Assembly (NCBI GenBank): GCA_034401795.1
Contig: CM067373.1
Location: forward strand, 89,362,996 to 89,426,995
Source: Chaetoderma sp. LZ-2023a
Lineage: Eukaryota; Mollusca; Caudofoveata; Chaetodermatida; Chaetodermatidae
DNA length: 64,000 bases
Reading direction: 5' to 3'
The position numbers were made by a program, and so were the translations under genes. Positions 11,301-25,900 of this stretch are shown here, one piece after another; position 1 is the first letter of the stretch, and each line of letters opens with the position of its first letter. Below the pieces are notes generated by a model. It saw only the letters and a program-made list of their open reading frames with translations. It was not told the origin of the DNA and ran no database searches.

Positions 11301-14300
11301 GCACAGGCCATTGTGCCTCTTCCCTCGTGTCCCATGTTTTGAAAAAAATTGGAGAGATATTGGAATCCTGTCCATCTGTCCATCCGGATATCTCCTCTGA
11401 AACTGTTCAGCGGAATTTAAATAGGTTTTGGGGGTATGGTGCTTTCCAATTTTCCACTTTAGAAATTGCCTGATAAGCAGGTTGGCGACTATCTTGGATT
11501 TGTTTCCGCCAAAAACTTCCATAGTAAAACAATGGAATATTTCAAATGTCGTCTCGAGAACCTATTTTAACCAAATTTGGTATGACACATCCTTGCTCTT
11601 GTTGCAGTTCTGACCAAACTAAGAGTCCTACTTATAGGCGATAACCTATCTACTTGAAAGGCCTACATGTATGTTGCCTGAGGGATACAGGCCTCTTGAG
11701 CCTCTGTTTCTACCACTGCAAACCTTTGCCATGTCAAAGTAAGTTTGCATTGGTTTTGCTGATTGCCATGGTGAATTTCGATGACTGTGCATTGCAGGTT
11801 GCGAGGTTGCAATCTTCTGATGGCTGGTATGCGAGGTTTAGGAGCTGAAGTGACTAAGAATATAGTACTAGCTGGCATCAAGTCCATTACTCTGCTTGAT
11901 CATACATCTGTAAGTACAGCTTAGTTAACCATCTTACTGCTGAGGTTTTGCAGACAACAAGTAGTAGAAAAGTGTGAGTAAATTAAAGTGACTCTCCCAG
12001 TCGGCCCACCACCCATGGCGGCTCCCAGGTGTCACCCATAATCATAATAACGTGGCCCCCCCTGGAGCCACCACAAGGAGTGAGGCGACCCCAAGCGGCG
12101 GCTGGGAGAACCACTTTACCACCACACCTCTACTATTACAAATGCGGGTGTAAAATAAAGTGGCACCTCTGAGGCCAACAGTACAATGACTATCATTAGT
12201 GTTACGGGAATTGTTTTATACTGGACTTGGCACGACAGCGAGAACAAAATCCCAAATAATGGCGGCTACAAAAATCAAAGTAAAATGGCGGTTCAGAAGA
12301 AGATGATTGTCACTGAAATTTTCAAATATTTTCCTAATCTTATTGCTTCAGGATCTAAGCAGTATTATTATAGTGAACAAAATATATACAGCGAAGCATT
12401 CTGTTACCATCTGCCATCTGATTTATGACTTAAATGAACTTTCTTCATTGTTAAAGGTGACTGCAGAGGACACTACCTCAAACTTTCTTATCACGCGAGA
12501 TCAGATAGGAAAAAACGTAAGTTTAGAAATGTTTAAAACTGTATTGTTGTCTACGTTACATGTACATCAGGGATGGGGTCAATTACATTGCATCCATTGC
12601 TACTGTATTACTATTACTTTCATTTCCTTCTATTACTATTACAATTACTCCAGATTTAATCTATTACTATTACTATTACTCTCATATCTATTACTATTAC
12701 TATTACATTTGAACCATAGGTATCGCTCACACACATGCACACCCACATATATGCATGCAAATGAAAACAAGTCAGACATTTAGATATTAACCCTTAATTG
12801 ATGACAGACTAAGCGTTGTTGTATGAATTGTATGTTTTTGCTATTTAATATCGGCAGCAACACCACCCAATCAAATTAGTTTCAAAATATCCAACAGCTT
12901 ACATGTACCTGTATACATGTAGCTTCTGGAAATTGAGATTCAGGGAGTTCATGGTTCGATCGATCCCAACACGGTCAAAGCGTGGGCGCAGCTTAGCTAA
13001 TGATGGGCATGGCATAGCTGGATTCACATTGATTGACTATATGCACATTGGCTGATTGATAAGAGTTTGATCAGCTGTGGAAGCTGAGTTACAGCTTAAC
13101 TGTTTCAAATTCAATGGTTTAAACTGTTCCAGAAAATTGATATTTTTAATGGCCATTTACAAGCCAAGAGAGAAGCGTTAAGAAAATGTACCACAAGAAT
13201 GACTGGTTCAGTTATTGAGCCAGTCATTCCAGTAGTAAAATTTTAAAAATAATATCTTGACCTTTAAATGGACATTCTTCATAACGTCTCCAGAGACTAT
13301 TTTGGCGGGCTTCACCATTAAGTGGGTTATCATTTCTTGCATATGTGTGAATAATTGCATATTGTTTACTAATTAACTTCAAATGTATGGTTAGGTTTAA
13401 ATATTGTTCAAGGGACAAAAGCGGCTTCTGCAGTGGTCTTGAGAAATGTCCATTTGCAGACCAAGAGAAGACTATTTGGAAAATTTACCACTGAAATGAC
13501 TGGCCCGATAACTGAGCCAGTCATTCCAGTGGTAAATTTTCAAAAATAGCCTTCTTGATCTGGAAATGGACATTCTCTGAGAAAATAATTTTTATAACCA
13601 AATCTGACCATTAAATGGTTAATAATAGAATAATATAACACATGGATATATTTAGCCCATTCAATGCCAGATGCAACAACTTCTTTACAATGTAAGAAAA
13701 AGTATATATAGGTCAAGGTTTAATTTTCTTATTGCGATTGCTAATAAGGTATTCAGCCAGCACATTATTACTATTATTCTATTTTTAGCGTGTTTGGATA
13801 AAATATGCTGAAATTGTAGAGTATGTAGACTCGTGTTAAGCAGCTGAGTGTTAAAGCCTATGGGCCTCAGAACTGTTTGAAACCTATAGTCATATGACGT
13901 TTTGGTTGATTTGTTGTGAATTGTGAGAGACATTTAGTATTCCTTTTCAAAACTCAGTTGGTGAAAGCTAACATGTCTAAAGGGATGTCATTTACTGTAC
14001 AAGCAAAAACCAAATATTGCAAGCACTAATTTTCTTTACAGTAGTGAATATTATATACTGCACATTGCATGGTTTCTCATAAGGGCCCTTTTGAGGGTAG
14101 AGATCCACAAAATGTAACTGGGGACCCCCACAAGTTGTGGTAGCGGGTCCCATGAAATCCCTGAGAAACTTGCATGATTGTTAAATATTGATGAGTTTTA
14201 TAGGCATTTGCACAAACATACCCACAACATCTAGCATGGGACCCCATAACTCATAGCTGTGCAACAATGGTACTACATGTAATTTTAGCATGGATAAGAA

Positions 14301-16860
14301 AAACTGTATGGGAATCCCAAATTTCATTTTGGAACTCCTAGATTTCCAGGTGTGGGGTTCCCTGAACTTCCTAAGTTTAGATACCCTAAGAAACACTGCA
14401 CGTGTGTAATTATTCCTAAATTTATTGAATTTGAATCGTTATTTGATATCTTGCCGTACAGTATTCCCATTAAGAGACTGCTTTCTTTTAAACTATTTCT
14501 AAAATGTTCTAATCTTTGCAGCGAGCCAGCAGCTCATTACAGGGTACAAAAGACCTCAATCCAATGGTTGATGTACTTGCTGATGAAGATGTTCTTTCTG
14601 ACAAGACAGATGAATTTTTCAAAAAATTTGATGTTGTTTGTGTCATGTGCCAGGATTCAAAAACCATCAAACGCTTAAATGAACTTTGTATAGACAGTAG
14701 GATCACGTTTTTTGCGGGTGACGTGCATGGATATTTTGGATACATGTTTGCTGATTTGGGACTTCATGAATATTCTGTGTATGTATGTAAATGTATATAA
14801 TAATTTAATAAAACTTGTTGACATTCAATTGGCTTTTGAACGGTCAAGTGGCCCATAACATACCTTTGCAAAGGTCTTGAGGAATGTCCATATGCATGCC
14901 AAGAGAAGAGTATTTAATGAAAATTTATTACGGGGCTATAAAGATGTGGGGTTTTTCAGCATCATTCTGTTCGTTCATCCATCTGTGTGCATGCCAACCA
15001 CCAACATAACTGTTACTTGGATCATGTTTTAATGAAACTACATAATATGCAGTCTGTGTTGCAAAATTTAATGGTCAGTCACAGTGTCACCAGTATTAAT
15101 ATCATTATACCTGTTCCAACATGATAATTTAAGTTCCAGCAAAGTTATGTTGATAATGGCTGGGGTTGGGAATTGTGTGATTATTTCACTTGGTACTGGA
15201 AATATGATATTTAGGCTCTAGATGAATTGTTTTGTATAGAGAAGTAAGACATGCGTTTTCTGTTACAGAGAAGTTCCAAAAGCGGAGAAGCGTCGCATCA
15301 ATGAATCTGGTGAACCAGAAACTGCGCGATTACAAAGCTCTGAAAAAGAAACAGTTGTCTTGAAAAAGGTGATCTGTTTTCTCTTTTTGATGTGAGTTTG
15401 ATATACCAGTCAAATCTGTGTAGAATGGTCACTTCCTGGACCATCAGAAAGTGGTCACTAAAGACAGGTGGTCACTCAATACAATTCATTTGCTATGTTG
15501 AATGATCTTAGACATGTTAGAAGCAGATAATGGTCGTTCCTTAGCACTGTGAACTGACTCATGTTTTAAACCATAGTAGAGCGGCGCGAAATAAAATGCA
15601 TCATTTTCTTTGACAGTGCTAAGAAATTTCGCTATCAAGATTGGCAGAGGAAGGTTGTGAGTATAAATGCCTTCCCATGATTGAGTGTCTACTGCATCTC
15701 TTCTGGTAATCTTTATATACCGATTCATACACCATTTTAGCTGGCTTAACCATTAACCTTTTGACACTCAAATCGGTTAAAAATGGCTTCTGCAGCGGTC
15801 ATATCAGGGCTTCAAAAATGTCCATATTGTCCGGACATGTCCGAGAATTGTCTTCAGTGACCGGTAAATGTGATGTCCAGTCGGACAGCAATGTATGAAT
15901 TTTGTTAAATCATTGTGAATAAAAAAAACCAGCAAATGTATCTAATAGAAGTCGCATCCAAATTTCAGCAGGTTGTGTAAATAAAAAAAAATTTGTGAGT
16001 TAAATAACGTATAAATGTTAAATAAAACAAGATTTGAAATGAAATTTTGCAATAACGTCGCGGAAATACCATCCAAATTACGTCACTTCCTTGAATGATA
16101 CAACTATCAACGGAAAAGTTATTTTAACGGGTACCAAATATACGGATCGGATTGATTGTATAATACTCGGTTACCATCATATATATAAATATAGTACATT
16201 CTGAGTTCCCGAGTCCAGTATTTTAGGTCGGTAAAATGCAGACGATTGTACCGAATTTTAATCAACTTCCGCAATAGAACGAGTTTACGCCATCACTCTC
16301 GTAGCTACTCGAAGCTCCTTTCTATATATGTGGATTGAGCAAGTCTCTACCGGGTACTAATATTAGCATCATCACGCTACTTGAGTAATGACCTAACCTC
16401 GTCATACAAAGGGAGACAATAAGCGGTAGCTGATAAATCCCGGAATTTCTATTTTATCTCGACGACATTTTATGTCAAACTTTGGATTAATATTGATGAA
16501 ATAAACAATATTTTTTAAAGTATGCACAATATTTAGGCAGTCCCAATTAATAATTTCACTCCCGCGATGATGGATATAAGGTATACATTAAGCATAGGCG
16601 TAAGATGGTAAGATTTTCTAGCATGAAATGTGTTCTATTTTTGTGCTATTTTTTGTAATTTTTTTTTCAATTTTGTCGTGAAATATACCTAATAGAAGTC
16701 GCCTGCCCCCCCCCCCCTTGCTCGGAGCTTTCGATTGATTTAGAAAATGTCTAGCCCATGTCCTATTAGAAGCTGCGGTATTACATCATGCATGTTCTCT
16801 GCCCCCACCCACCCCCTTCCAAAGTGACATGTTCGGCTGGGAAAATTTTGTTTCTGATGC

Positions 16861-16913
<53 letters not shown>

Positions 16914-19900
16914 CTCATAATCGCTCAATTGTCGGGTCCTAAAAACCGAGATCCTAATCTCCGCTACATTACTTCAGTGATCAGTATTATCTCCCCTATA
17001 TATAAATATATCAATAACTTACTACGTTATAGCCATTGCATAAATAGATCTGGGAAGTGCTTGGTGGGTCGATTTTTTTTCTTCAAATATCACATGTTTT
17101 CGGACCCAACAAATTATATTTATATGAATTCCTATGTATAGAGTGATTGTATGGCTTAAGACCTACTAAAAATATTAATTAGACCTAAATACATTAAATC
17201 AGCAAAACGAATGGGAAAGGTGCAGTATATGGTGCTTTTGATTTATGATCCGATAATTTAGGACCCATTAAATGATGACAATTGTTGCGTCAATATATAG
17301 TTTCAGACTTGGTCAATTGTTGGGACTTTCATAAGTTTCACAAGCCAATCTTTCCAGTAATACATTTTCGAAAGTAATCTCTTGATCTGCAAATTAACAA
17401 TTTTAACAAATTTAAGCATTATGGGGTTTAACACTTTACTTGTCATGCCGACCAAAACTGGCCCCTGGAGTGGTCTTTCGGAATGAATATTTGCATGGCA
17501 AAGGAGATTATTTTTGAAAATTTACCACTGGAATGACTGGTTCAGTAACTGAGCCAGTCATTCCAGTGGTAAATTTTCAAATAATCTTCTCTTGCCCGGA
17601 AAATGTGCATTCAAAAGGGAAATATTTAGATCATCTCTACCAAATTCGACCATTAACCCTTTAATACTCATATGAGCCAAAAACACCTTCTGCAGTGGGG
17701 TTGAGAAATGCCCATTTGCAGACCAAGAGAAGACTATTTTTGACAATTTACCACTAGAATGACTGGCTCGATAACTGAGTCAGTCATTCCAGTAAATCTT
17801 CAAAAATAGTCGTCTCTCGGTCTGTAAATGGACATTTTCTATGAGGAAATTGAAATTTTCTTGAACAAATTCAAGGATTAAAGAGTTACATGTAAGTAGG
17901 TAAAAGTGTATCCTCTGTGAATCCTGGTCTTGTAGCTGTAAGCCTTAGATTAATATCTCATGCTCTGACTTGCCTTACAGGAGGAGGAATACACTCGTTT
18001 TACAGATGCTCTGCAATTTGACTGGACGAGCAAACTTGGTGTTAGAAAACTGAAACGAGCACCAACTGCATTCTTCCTTCAGCGAGGTATGTTATTTTGA
18101 GGCATTCTTCCTTGAGGTGAGGTATGTTATGTCTCGAAACATTCTTCCTTCGCCGAGGTATCTTTGAAAATTTAACACTGAAGTGACTGACCTCAATAAC
18201 TGATTATCGAGCCAGTCATTCCATTGGTAGATTTTTTTTAAATCTTCTTGGCCTGCAAATGAACATGCCTCAAGACCAGTGTCGTAGCCGTTTGTTGACC
18301 AGATTGACCATTAAAGCAGGGTTCAAAATAACCGTTTGTCCGATTGCCCAGGGCAACCTAAATTTCAAACGAGCAACTATACATTTGCTATCGTTGGTAC
18401 ATCGGGCAACCATGACAAATAGAGAATTAATTGCAAATAATTAATTTAGTTTGCATTCCAGGCAGTTCGCATTGCGTGATAGCCTCATCATTTCCTTCAA
18501 AACCTGTAAAATCAGCCACAGAAATGTCAAAATCTGTTCTCTAAAACTGTGACATGTGATTGAGAATAAAATCTGAAATAGGTACCCGCCTATATGTGTA
18601 TATGGAATGCCAGCCTCAATGGGCTCACCCCTCCTCCCACAAGATAAAAGAAGACATCAGATACGTAGTGTTTTTAACTACAATTTGAAGGATGAATATT
18701 GCCGAGCACATGTAAATAGCTGTTTTTAATTGTAGTGACAACCATAGGCATCAATTATGGGCTGACTTTCAGTACGGTCGGTACACTCAAAATCACGCTA
18801 AATAATAAAAATCAATTTCGAGTCCAAGCTACACTCAATCGAGTATTTTTTTTTATTCCTGAGATAAAGGCGATTTCCCTGTGAATCTTTATTGGAATTT
18901 GACAAATTGTAAAATTTACTGATGCACTTCCCGCCCGATTTAAGCCATTTACGTCCCTAAAACCTAACTAATACTATCATTATTAGTCAGTTCACAGCTT
19001 TAAAAGTGATCAAAATGATCAAAGTGATCAAAATGGCTAGAAATTAGACAAAATGGCGGATCCGTGTCATTTTGCAATTATTCCCTAGAGGGGGTTAAAT
19101 GAATTGACACTATTGAGAAATGTCTAGGGCTACAGTAAACGTTCATCTGCGTCAAGAACCGTGAAATAATATTACAATCTGTCCTTTTCAAAGCCAAACA
19201 CTATAATGAGTTTACTTCGCTTTGGTTGACTTCAGTCTAGTTTCTGAATAATTCTGATTTCAGAGTATCTCTAGTCTATAATTTACAGTGCACACATTTT
19301 CTACTTCGAATAATACTTACCAGATGTACTATTATGATAATGTCTTATTTGTCTAGCTCAAAAGAAACAATTAAAAACGCTGCACTCTCCTGGTCCTGCC
19401 CATATTGTGTCCGGGAATTACCATAGCTCCAGGTACCGAGTCAATTCCCAATCACAGACAGATTCGTCTGTTTTGCTGACTTTGAAAGTCGCATGTTTTC
19501 TTGTGCTCAAAATGAGTCAATTTTTAGTGGATTTTAGTGTGTTTATAGACTGATTAAAATGTCCTTAAATTGGCACATTATTTTAGAATGGTAGCCATTG
19601 TTGGAGTCGCTCCATTACCCGTTAACTGTTTAATCTTTTCCGAGTACTCGGTTAATTTCTCATGTGACTCGGTTCCTTCCAAGATGGCGGTGCCCATGAT
19701 TAACGTGTTATTTTTGACTTGGTGTGTCTATGCACTCTGTTTTAGGCCGTTCTTTAGCTCTCGCTTCATTGACGATGGTGTTTGTAGCAATCGGTCTTTA
19801 TTTTTGGCTATTTTAACGTTACTTAATTACCAAGTCGTGTTTATTAAAATTTCACTCTAAAAATTTTCAAATATTTCCTGCCTAAAGACTTGATTATCAT

Positions 19901-22900
19901 TAATCTATGAGAAAGTTAATGTTTCTAAGTAATTTTAAATTACAATCAAGCAAATTGTGCATGTTGCTCGTCATCGTATATCATGTGCAGCGTTTTAATT
20001 CTTACTCTGTATTCGCCCCACCAGATACCCTTTGTCAGCGTTGCAACCGTTTCATGAAACAGAAGTTTTCCAGTCATCACTGCATTGCCTGCACGAAGTG
20101 CAAGGTTGGGAGTCCTTGCGATGTATGTGCGAAGTGGTCGTCAGACTTGGTGGCGGAGTTCGATTGTGATCGTCATGCACGTTTGGAGAGGATCGCGAGG
20201 GACAAGGCGGCCAAAGTGGATCAGGCGTCTGTAAAAGGTTTAGAAGAGCGCCTGAATGAGCATATGGACTCAGGTTTGGCGGCCCAATTCAAGCCGATGT
20301 TCGAGTCCTTCCAGTCCACGGTTCCGACGATGCAGGCTGGTGCAAGACAACCTATCGGTGGTCCGGTCAGTTCTGTGGATGAACGAGCACCTGTCCTTCC
20401 GTCTGCTTCAGCTCAAGAGCCAACGGCGGAGGAAGATTTCCTCCTGATGGAAGACTCTGGCATGCCGGAGCTTTCTCAGGTGGTAGACACGAGTACCTCC
20501 CGCAGTTCTCCTGCGGGGGTTGTACGGGTCTGCCAGCCGGGTGGGGATGTCGACGTTCCGTCGGGCATCTTTCACCCGGATCTCGCTCAAGCCGCGTTGC
20601 CGTTGGAGCCGTGTTTTACGACTCCCGTTGGCATCACGGAGGCAGTGAGGATGGCTCCTCTCGGAATTCTGTCGTCTGCCGTAGTAGTGGCTGTAGTCCC
20701 GGCTCCCATGCTGGAGTCGATGGACTGCGGTGAATCCGTGTCTGCCGATTCGCTAGATACTGGAACCGCGAGTAGTCGAGCTATGGATCCACTTCGTGTT
20801 GAAAGACGTGGGGTCCATAGCTCTCAGCATGGATCGTTGGTGGCCTACTCATCCAAGGGTGAGAGGGAGGATGAAAATGGTAGTCCTTTAATGGACGAAT
20901 CTTCATTTTGCACCGAATCTGAATGGGTGCAGTTCCTTGGCTGGATGTCCGACCGTCTCGGGTTGGCATCAGATCACAGATCTCAGCGCGATCCGTCGAT
21001 GGAGCGGATGTCAGAGCGAGCGGCTAGCGCTCTGTCAAGTGGCTCTTCGGCCATGCCGACGCTCCCCTTGGACATGCAGACTTCTGATATGTTGGAAGTT
21101 GCGGCGTACTGTCTGGTTCAGCCAGATTATTCACTGCCCAAGGCCCCTAAGGGGATTAGGAGTAGGGTCCGCTTTCCAGAGCAGGCCTATCATCAATATG
21201 CTCGTGTTCCTCGTCTTTCAGTCGGGGAAAGAGAGGCATTGAATAGGCCGTTGGCTGGGAAATCTAAGGGTCGTTCTCGTCCCTTGGGTCCCAGGTTAAC
21301 AAAGATCCTTTTGATGAGTTAACTCTCATTGAGGATGCGTCGAGAGCAGCCATGGCTGCACTCTCGCACGGTTGTACCGTCTTGCAGGGTATGCTGACCT
21401 GCGTGGCGGAAGGTGGGGAAGTGCCAGAGGCCGCTCCCGGAGTTGTCCGGGACACCATGCACTTGTTCCAGGATTGCCTGGCCAGAGTGATCACCCGACC
21501 ATTGGCGGAGTGGTGTAGAATGGTTCTCGATTGCATAGAACCAGGACCTGAAATGAGGGCTGTGTTAACTTCTGCGCCCTTCATTGGTCCGTGCTTGTTT
21601 GGCGGCTCGGCATGGCAAGCTCTATCCAAGGTTGCGTCAATGGTCGCAGAACATGAAGTAGTCGGCAAGTCATGGAAGTCGACGAAGAGGACTCGGCCGC
21701 AGCAGTCCTACAAGCAGCATCGGCAGGAGCAACAGAGGCGGCGCCAGAGATCGCCCTTCCGTCCTTCTGGCCCATCGGGCATCCGGTTCACAGGGACCTG
21801 GCCATTCATCCTCATACAAGTCCTCTAATAGGAGGATAGGAATTGTGGCGGTTTGGCTCGTGGTGGCTACTGTAAGGATGGCCGTAGCGGAGGTCCCGGA
21901 CTGTCTTATTCCAAGAAGCCGCGAGGTGGCCATGGAGGATGGGCCTGACAGGTGTCTGGTGGGACCCGTTCCGGTGGCACCAGGAATGAAGGGAGTCGAG
22001 AATCTTCACCCAAGCGAATTAGCGTCTTATCGTGCAATATCGACCGCGAGCTGTGTGCAGATTCCTACCGTCGGAGGCAGACTTCAACTGTTCTCAAACT
22101 AGTGTGAACAGGTTGTGCAAGATTGTTTAGTCTGTCATTGGTTAAGAAACAGCTACGAACCGGACTGACTCATCCATCAATCATTAGTTCCGTTAACTTC
22201 GACTCCAGTTTGGACTCCCGTTCCAAGGGAATCCGATCGTCTAGACGCCATTTGCTCAGAAATCAAAGATCTTCAGCAGAAGAATGTGATTCATTTAGTC
22301 TGCAATCAGTCCTCCCTGGGCTTCTATTCAATAATGTTCCTCGTTCCGAAATCCACCAGAGGTTGGCGACCGATTCTCAACCTCAAACCGCTGAACAAAT
22401 TCATTCTTTCACCAAAATTTCAGATGGATACTGTCGCAGCGGTGATGACAGGGCTGAGAAAAGACATGTGGACAGTATCGATAGATCTGAAGGATGCATA
22501 TTTTCATATTCCAAGGTCAATTCCTTTTCAGAAATACCTTTGCTTTGCTTTCCAAGCCAATGTTTGGGAATTCAATGCGCTTCCGTTCGGTCTGACCACA
22601 GCCCCGAGGGTCTTCACCAAAGTGGTTCTCGCCATGACTTCTTATCTTCGCAGGAGAAACATAGCTGTTCATACTTGCATAGACGACTGGTTGCTGAAGG
22701 CGGGGAACCCAGTCATTCTGCACAACAATCTTCAGGTAGTCCTGGCCTTAGTAAAGGAGATAGGATGGATTGTGAATCTAGAGAAATCAGAGTTGACTCC
22801 ATCCCAGGAGTTTGTATATCTAGGAATATTTTTCAATCTCGGGGACGGTGTAGCTTTTCTGGCGGATGGCAGAGTCAAGAGTTTGATTGCAGTACTGGAG

Positions 22901-25900
22901 TCAGTTTCTCTAGAAGCCTATCTGATGGCGCGCCAATTTCTCAGAATACTGGGTTTACTAGTATCTCTTGAGAAGGTGGTTCCTTAGGCGGCACTCAGGC
23001 GCAGACCGATTCAGATGTACTTAATGTCATTCTGGTCTCAGAGAACAGATCCATTGTCTCTGAGGATTCCAGTAAAAGAATCATTGATATACCATCTTCA
23101 GTGGTGGTTATCAGAACAGAATCTCCTGCGAGGTGTTCCTCTACAGCCTCCTCAATCACAGATGTCCACCTTCACAGATGCATCGGAGACGGGTTGGGGA
23201 GCAGTATTGGACAATCTCAGTATCAGGGGAATGGGATCGGACCAATACGCAGAAACACATCAATGTTCTCAAATTATTAGCAGTGGCATTAGCACTTCGA
23301 AAATTCAAGAACTTAATCTGAGATAAGATTGTCCTAGTAAGGACAGACAACTCAACAGTGGTGTCTTATTTTAACCGCCTGAGCGGGATGAGTTAAAAGT
23401 TGTGTATGATGATTTGGAACCTTATACTGTGGTGCCAAGAGAGGAATATTATTCTTCGGGCAGCACACATTCCAGGAAGATTGAACATTCTAGCGGATGC
23501 TCTCAGTCGAAGGATGATTTGTTGTCTGACGGAATGGCAGCTCAACCAATCGGTAGCGGAGGTTCTTTTCAAACATTGTACGTGTCACCGATCCTGGGCC
23601 CGCTAGCTCTAGCAGTAGACGCACTGGCGATAAGTTGGAAAGGAATGTATGCATATGCGTATCCTCCAACAATTCTTGTCCCAAATGTTCTGGCAAAGAT
23701 AAGAGGGCATATGCCAAGTACTACTGATCGCCCCTTATTGGCCAGGCCGATCATGGTTTACGGATCTGCTGGACCTTCTGGTCTGCAATCCAATCCCTCT
23801 TCCAGACAGAAGGGATCTGATCTCTCAGAACAAAGGTATCTCCACGACAGACCGGAGATGTTCCAATTGACTGCATGGATGTTATCAAGCAGCGTGCAGT
23901 TAAGGGTGGCTTGTCTGAGCAAGCAGCAAACTTTGACGCTTCAGCCAGAAGGGGGTCAATCACCAGGACATATAATTATAGAATCAACAAATTTTCAGAA
24001 TGGTGTAAGGGAAGAGATATTAGTCCCTTTTCTGCATCTGTTCAACACGTAGCAGATTTTATCTGTCATTTATACAAAGTTGACAAGCTTGTACCTTCAA
24101 CCTTAGCAGCATATAAGTCTGCGTTAGCTTCAGTCGTTCCCAGTCTGGCCATTGTAGGAGTGGAGAACGACACTAAATGAAGTTATTAAAGGAATGAGCA
24201 ATTTGCGACCTAGACAGCCAATTCCTATCCCAGCATGGAATCTATCTCTTGTTCTACAGGTTTTAGGGCATGCTCCCTTTGAACCAATTAGATCTATAGA
24301 TATTAAACTGTTAACTATTAAGTCAGTTTTCTTGGTTGCAGCAGCTTCGGCGAGAAGGAGAAGCGAAATTCATGCATTTTCTGCCGAACAAAACCGTTTT
24401 GTTGTTACGGGTGAAGGCAAAGAATCAGTCACTTAAATATCCAGGACAGCCGATCAATTTGCTAAGTTTGATTAGACATGACCCAAACTCCTCTGCTTGG
24501 TGTCCTTTCAGATGTCTGAAAATGTATAAGAAACGTACTGAAGAGTGGAGAGATGACCCGAAGTCTCTTTGGTTATGTCTCAAAGCTCCTCATCTTCGCG
24601 CCTCGAAAGACACTATTTCTCATTGGTTAGTCGATGCTACATGTATTCAGATGTCACACAAAATCTTTACAGGAAAGCAGATTGATCGTGCAAACGCCGA
24701 TCAAGTCCGAGCACTAGCAGCAGCATTGGGCCTTTATCTCCAGCGCACTTAATCCGGTAGCCATCTCCAATTTGTCGAATCTTAGATAAAGCCACATCCG
24801 ACTACAATTTCGCATACATCGGTAGGTTCTTCCGCATGCACTGAACAATGGTGATGCACATGATCTGTCAACGACCATGGATTGGACGGAGCTCCTGTGA
24901 TGATCAAGAAAGACCAAGCACTCAGAAATTGGTGAGTCTGCTTTAATTAAGTGACTAATATTAGTTTACTTACAGTCGAAATACCAGACTGATTAAGTAA
25001 ATAGTCTGGTTCAAGAGTATCTTATTCATTGCAACAGACATTAGACTCATTCAAATTTGAAAATCTAATCGATATACTGATAGTTTTTTTCAAAATTGGA
25101 AGTTGTAGTAGCTTCTTTGCACTTTTCTAGACTGCCCTAACTGAGACTTGGGTCTGACACGGGTCTGGTTAGTGTTGCTTCCCTTTTTGACAGCCCTCTG
25201 GTATTTGTGCGAACAAATGAGGGTGGAGCGCAGTCTAGACCATGGAAGTTTAGCACTATAGGTCAGATGGCGGAACCCAAGCGTATGCCAGGGTTCTAGT
25301 CTCTTCTCAACCTTCTCTGTCGGATGGTAGTTGAGAGCTGGTTTGAGCCTCACCTCCTCCCACCGGATGTTCTTGGCTGTCGATATCCAGAGTTTATCAT
25401 AATAGTACATCTGGTAAGTATTATTCGAAGTAGAATAAAAAATGCATCCGCTTTTGTTTCTACGAGAATTGTTAATGCTTACCAGATGTACTATGGCCCT
25501 CCCTCAGCCGCCCCACTGAGGTGAGGCTGAGCTGCTTTCGCTGTTTGTCAAGGCAAATATAAGACGAATCTGTCTGTGATTGAGAATTGACTCAGTACCT
25601 GGGGCTATGGTAATTCCCGGACACAGTATGGGCAGGACCAGGAGAGTGCGGCGATTTTAATTGTCAATTTTGAGCTAGACTAGATAATAGACATTATCAT
25701 AATAGTACATCTGGTAAGTATTAACAATTCTCGTAGAAACAAAAGCGGATGCTTTTTTGAGACCCTTTCAACAACAAATCTCTGAAAAAGTAAACTCTGC
25801 AATGAATCACCTATCAAATATTTTGAAAGTACTATGACTGGAAACGATTGGTGCCTTCGGCAGATATGACATCCAGTCAGATTAACTTCAAAATATTCAA

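Larger units (their letters stand above)
19299..25757 (+). mobile_element. DIRS-type tyrosine-recombinase retrotransposon, fossil
   Basis: A DIRS element in SAE1 intron 6, same strand as the host gene. It has inverted terminal repeats (about 19310-19470 and 25561-25722) and an internal complementary region (about 25397-25495) that combines the outer edges of both termini, as DIRS replication through a circle predicts. Parts in order: gag-like zinc-knuckle region (about 19.9-21.8 kb), reverse transcriptase (about 22.3-23.0), RNase H (about 23.0-23.5) and tyrosine recombinase (about 23.9-24.75). The termini differ at roughly one position in twelve by eye, so it is of moderate age. It is broken in several places; all main parts are still recognisable. 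Confidence 0.9.

Noticed and set aside
14509-14745. Frame on the - strand over SAE1 exon 4
   Set aside because: Antisense shadow of a well-supported exon.
15806-16720. Possible hAT element starting CAGGGCTTCAAAA
   Set aside because: No matching inverted tip or 8-bp duplication could be found.
16740-17141. Open frames with isoleucine-tyrosine runs
   Set aside because: Created by the (AT)n run on both strands.
18307-19290. Possible hAT element starting CAGGGTTCAAAATAACC
   Set aside because: No partner tip found before the DIRS element; only noted as a resemblance.
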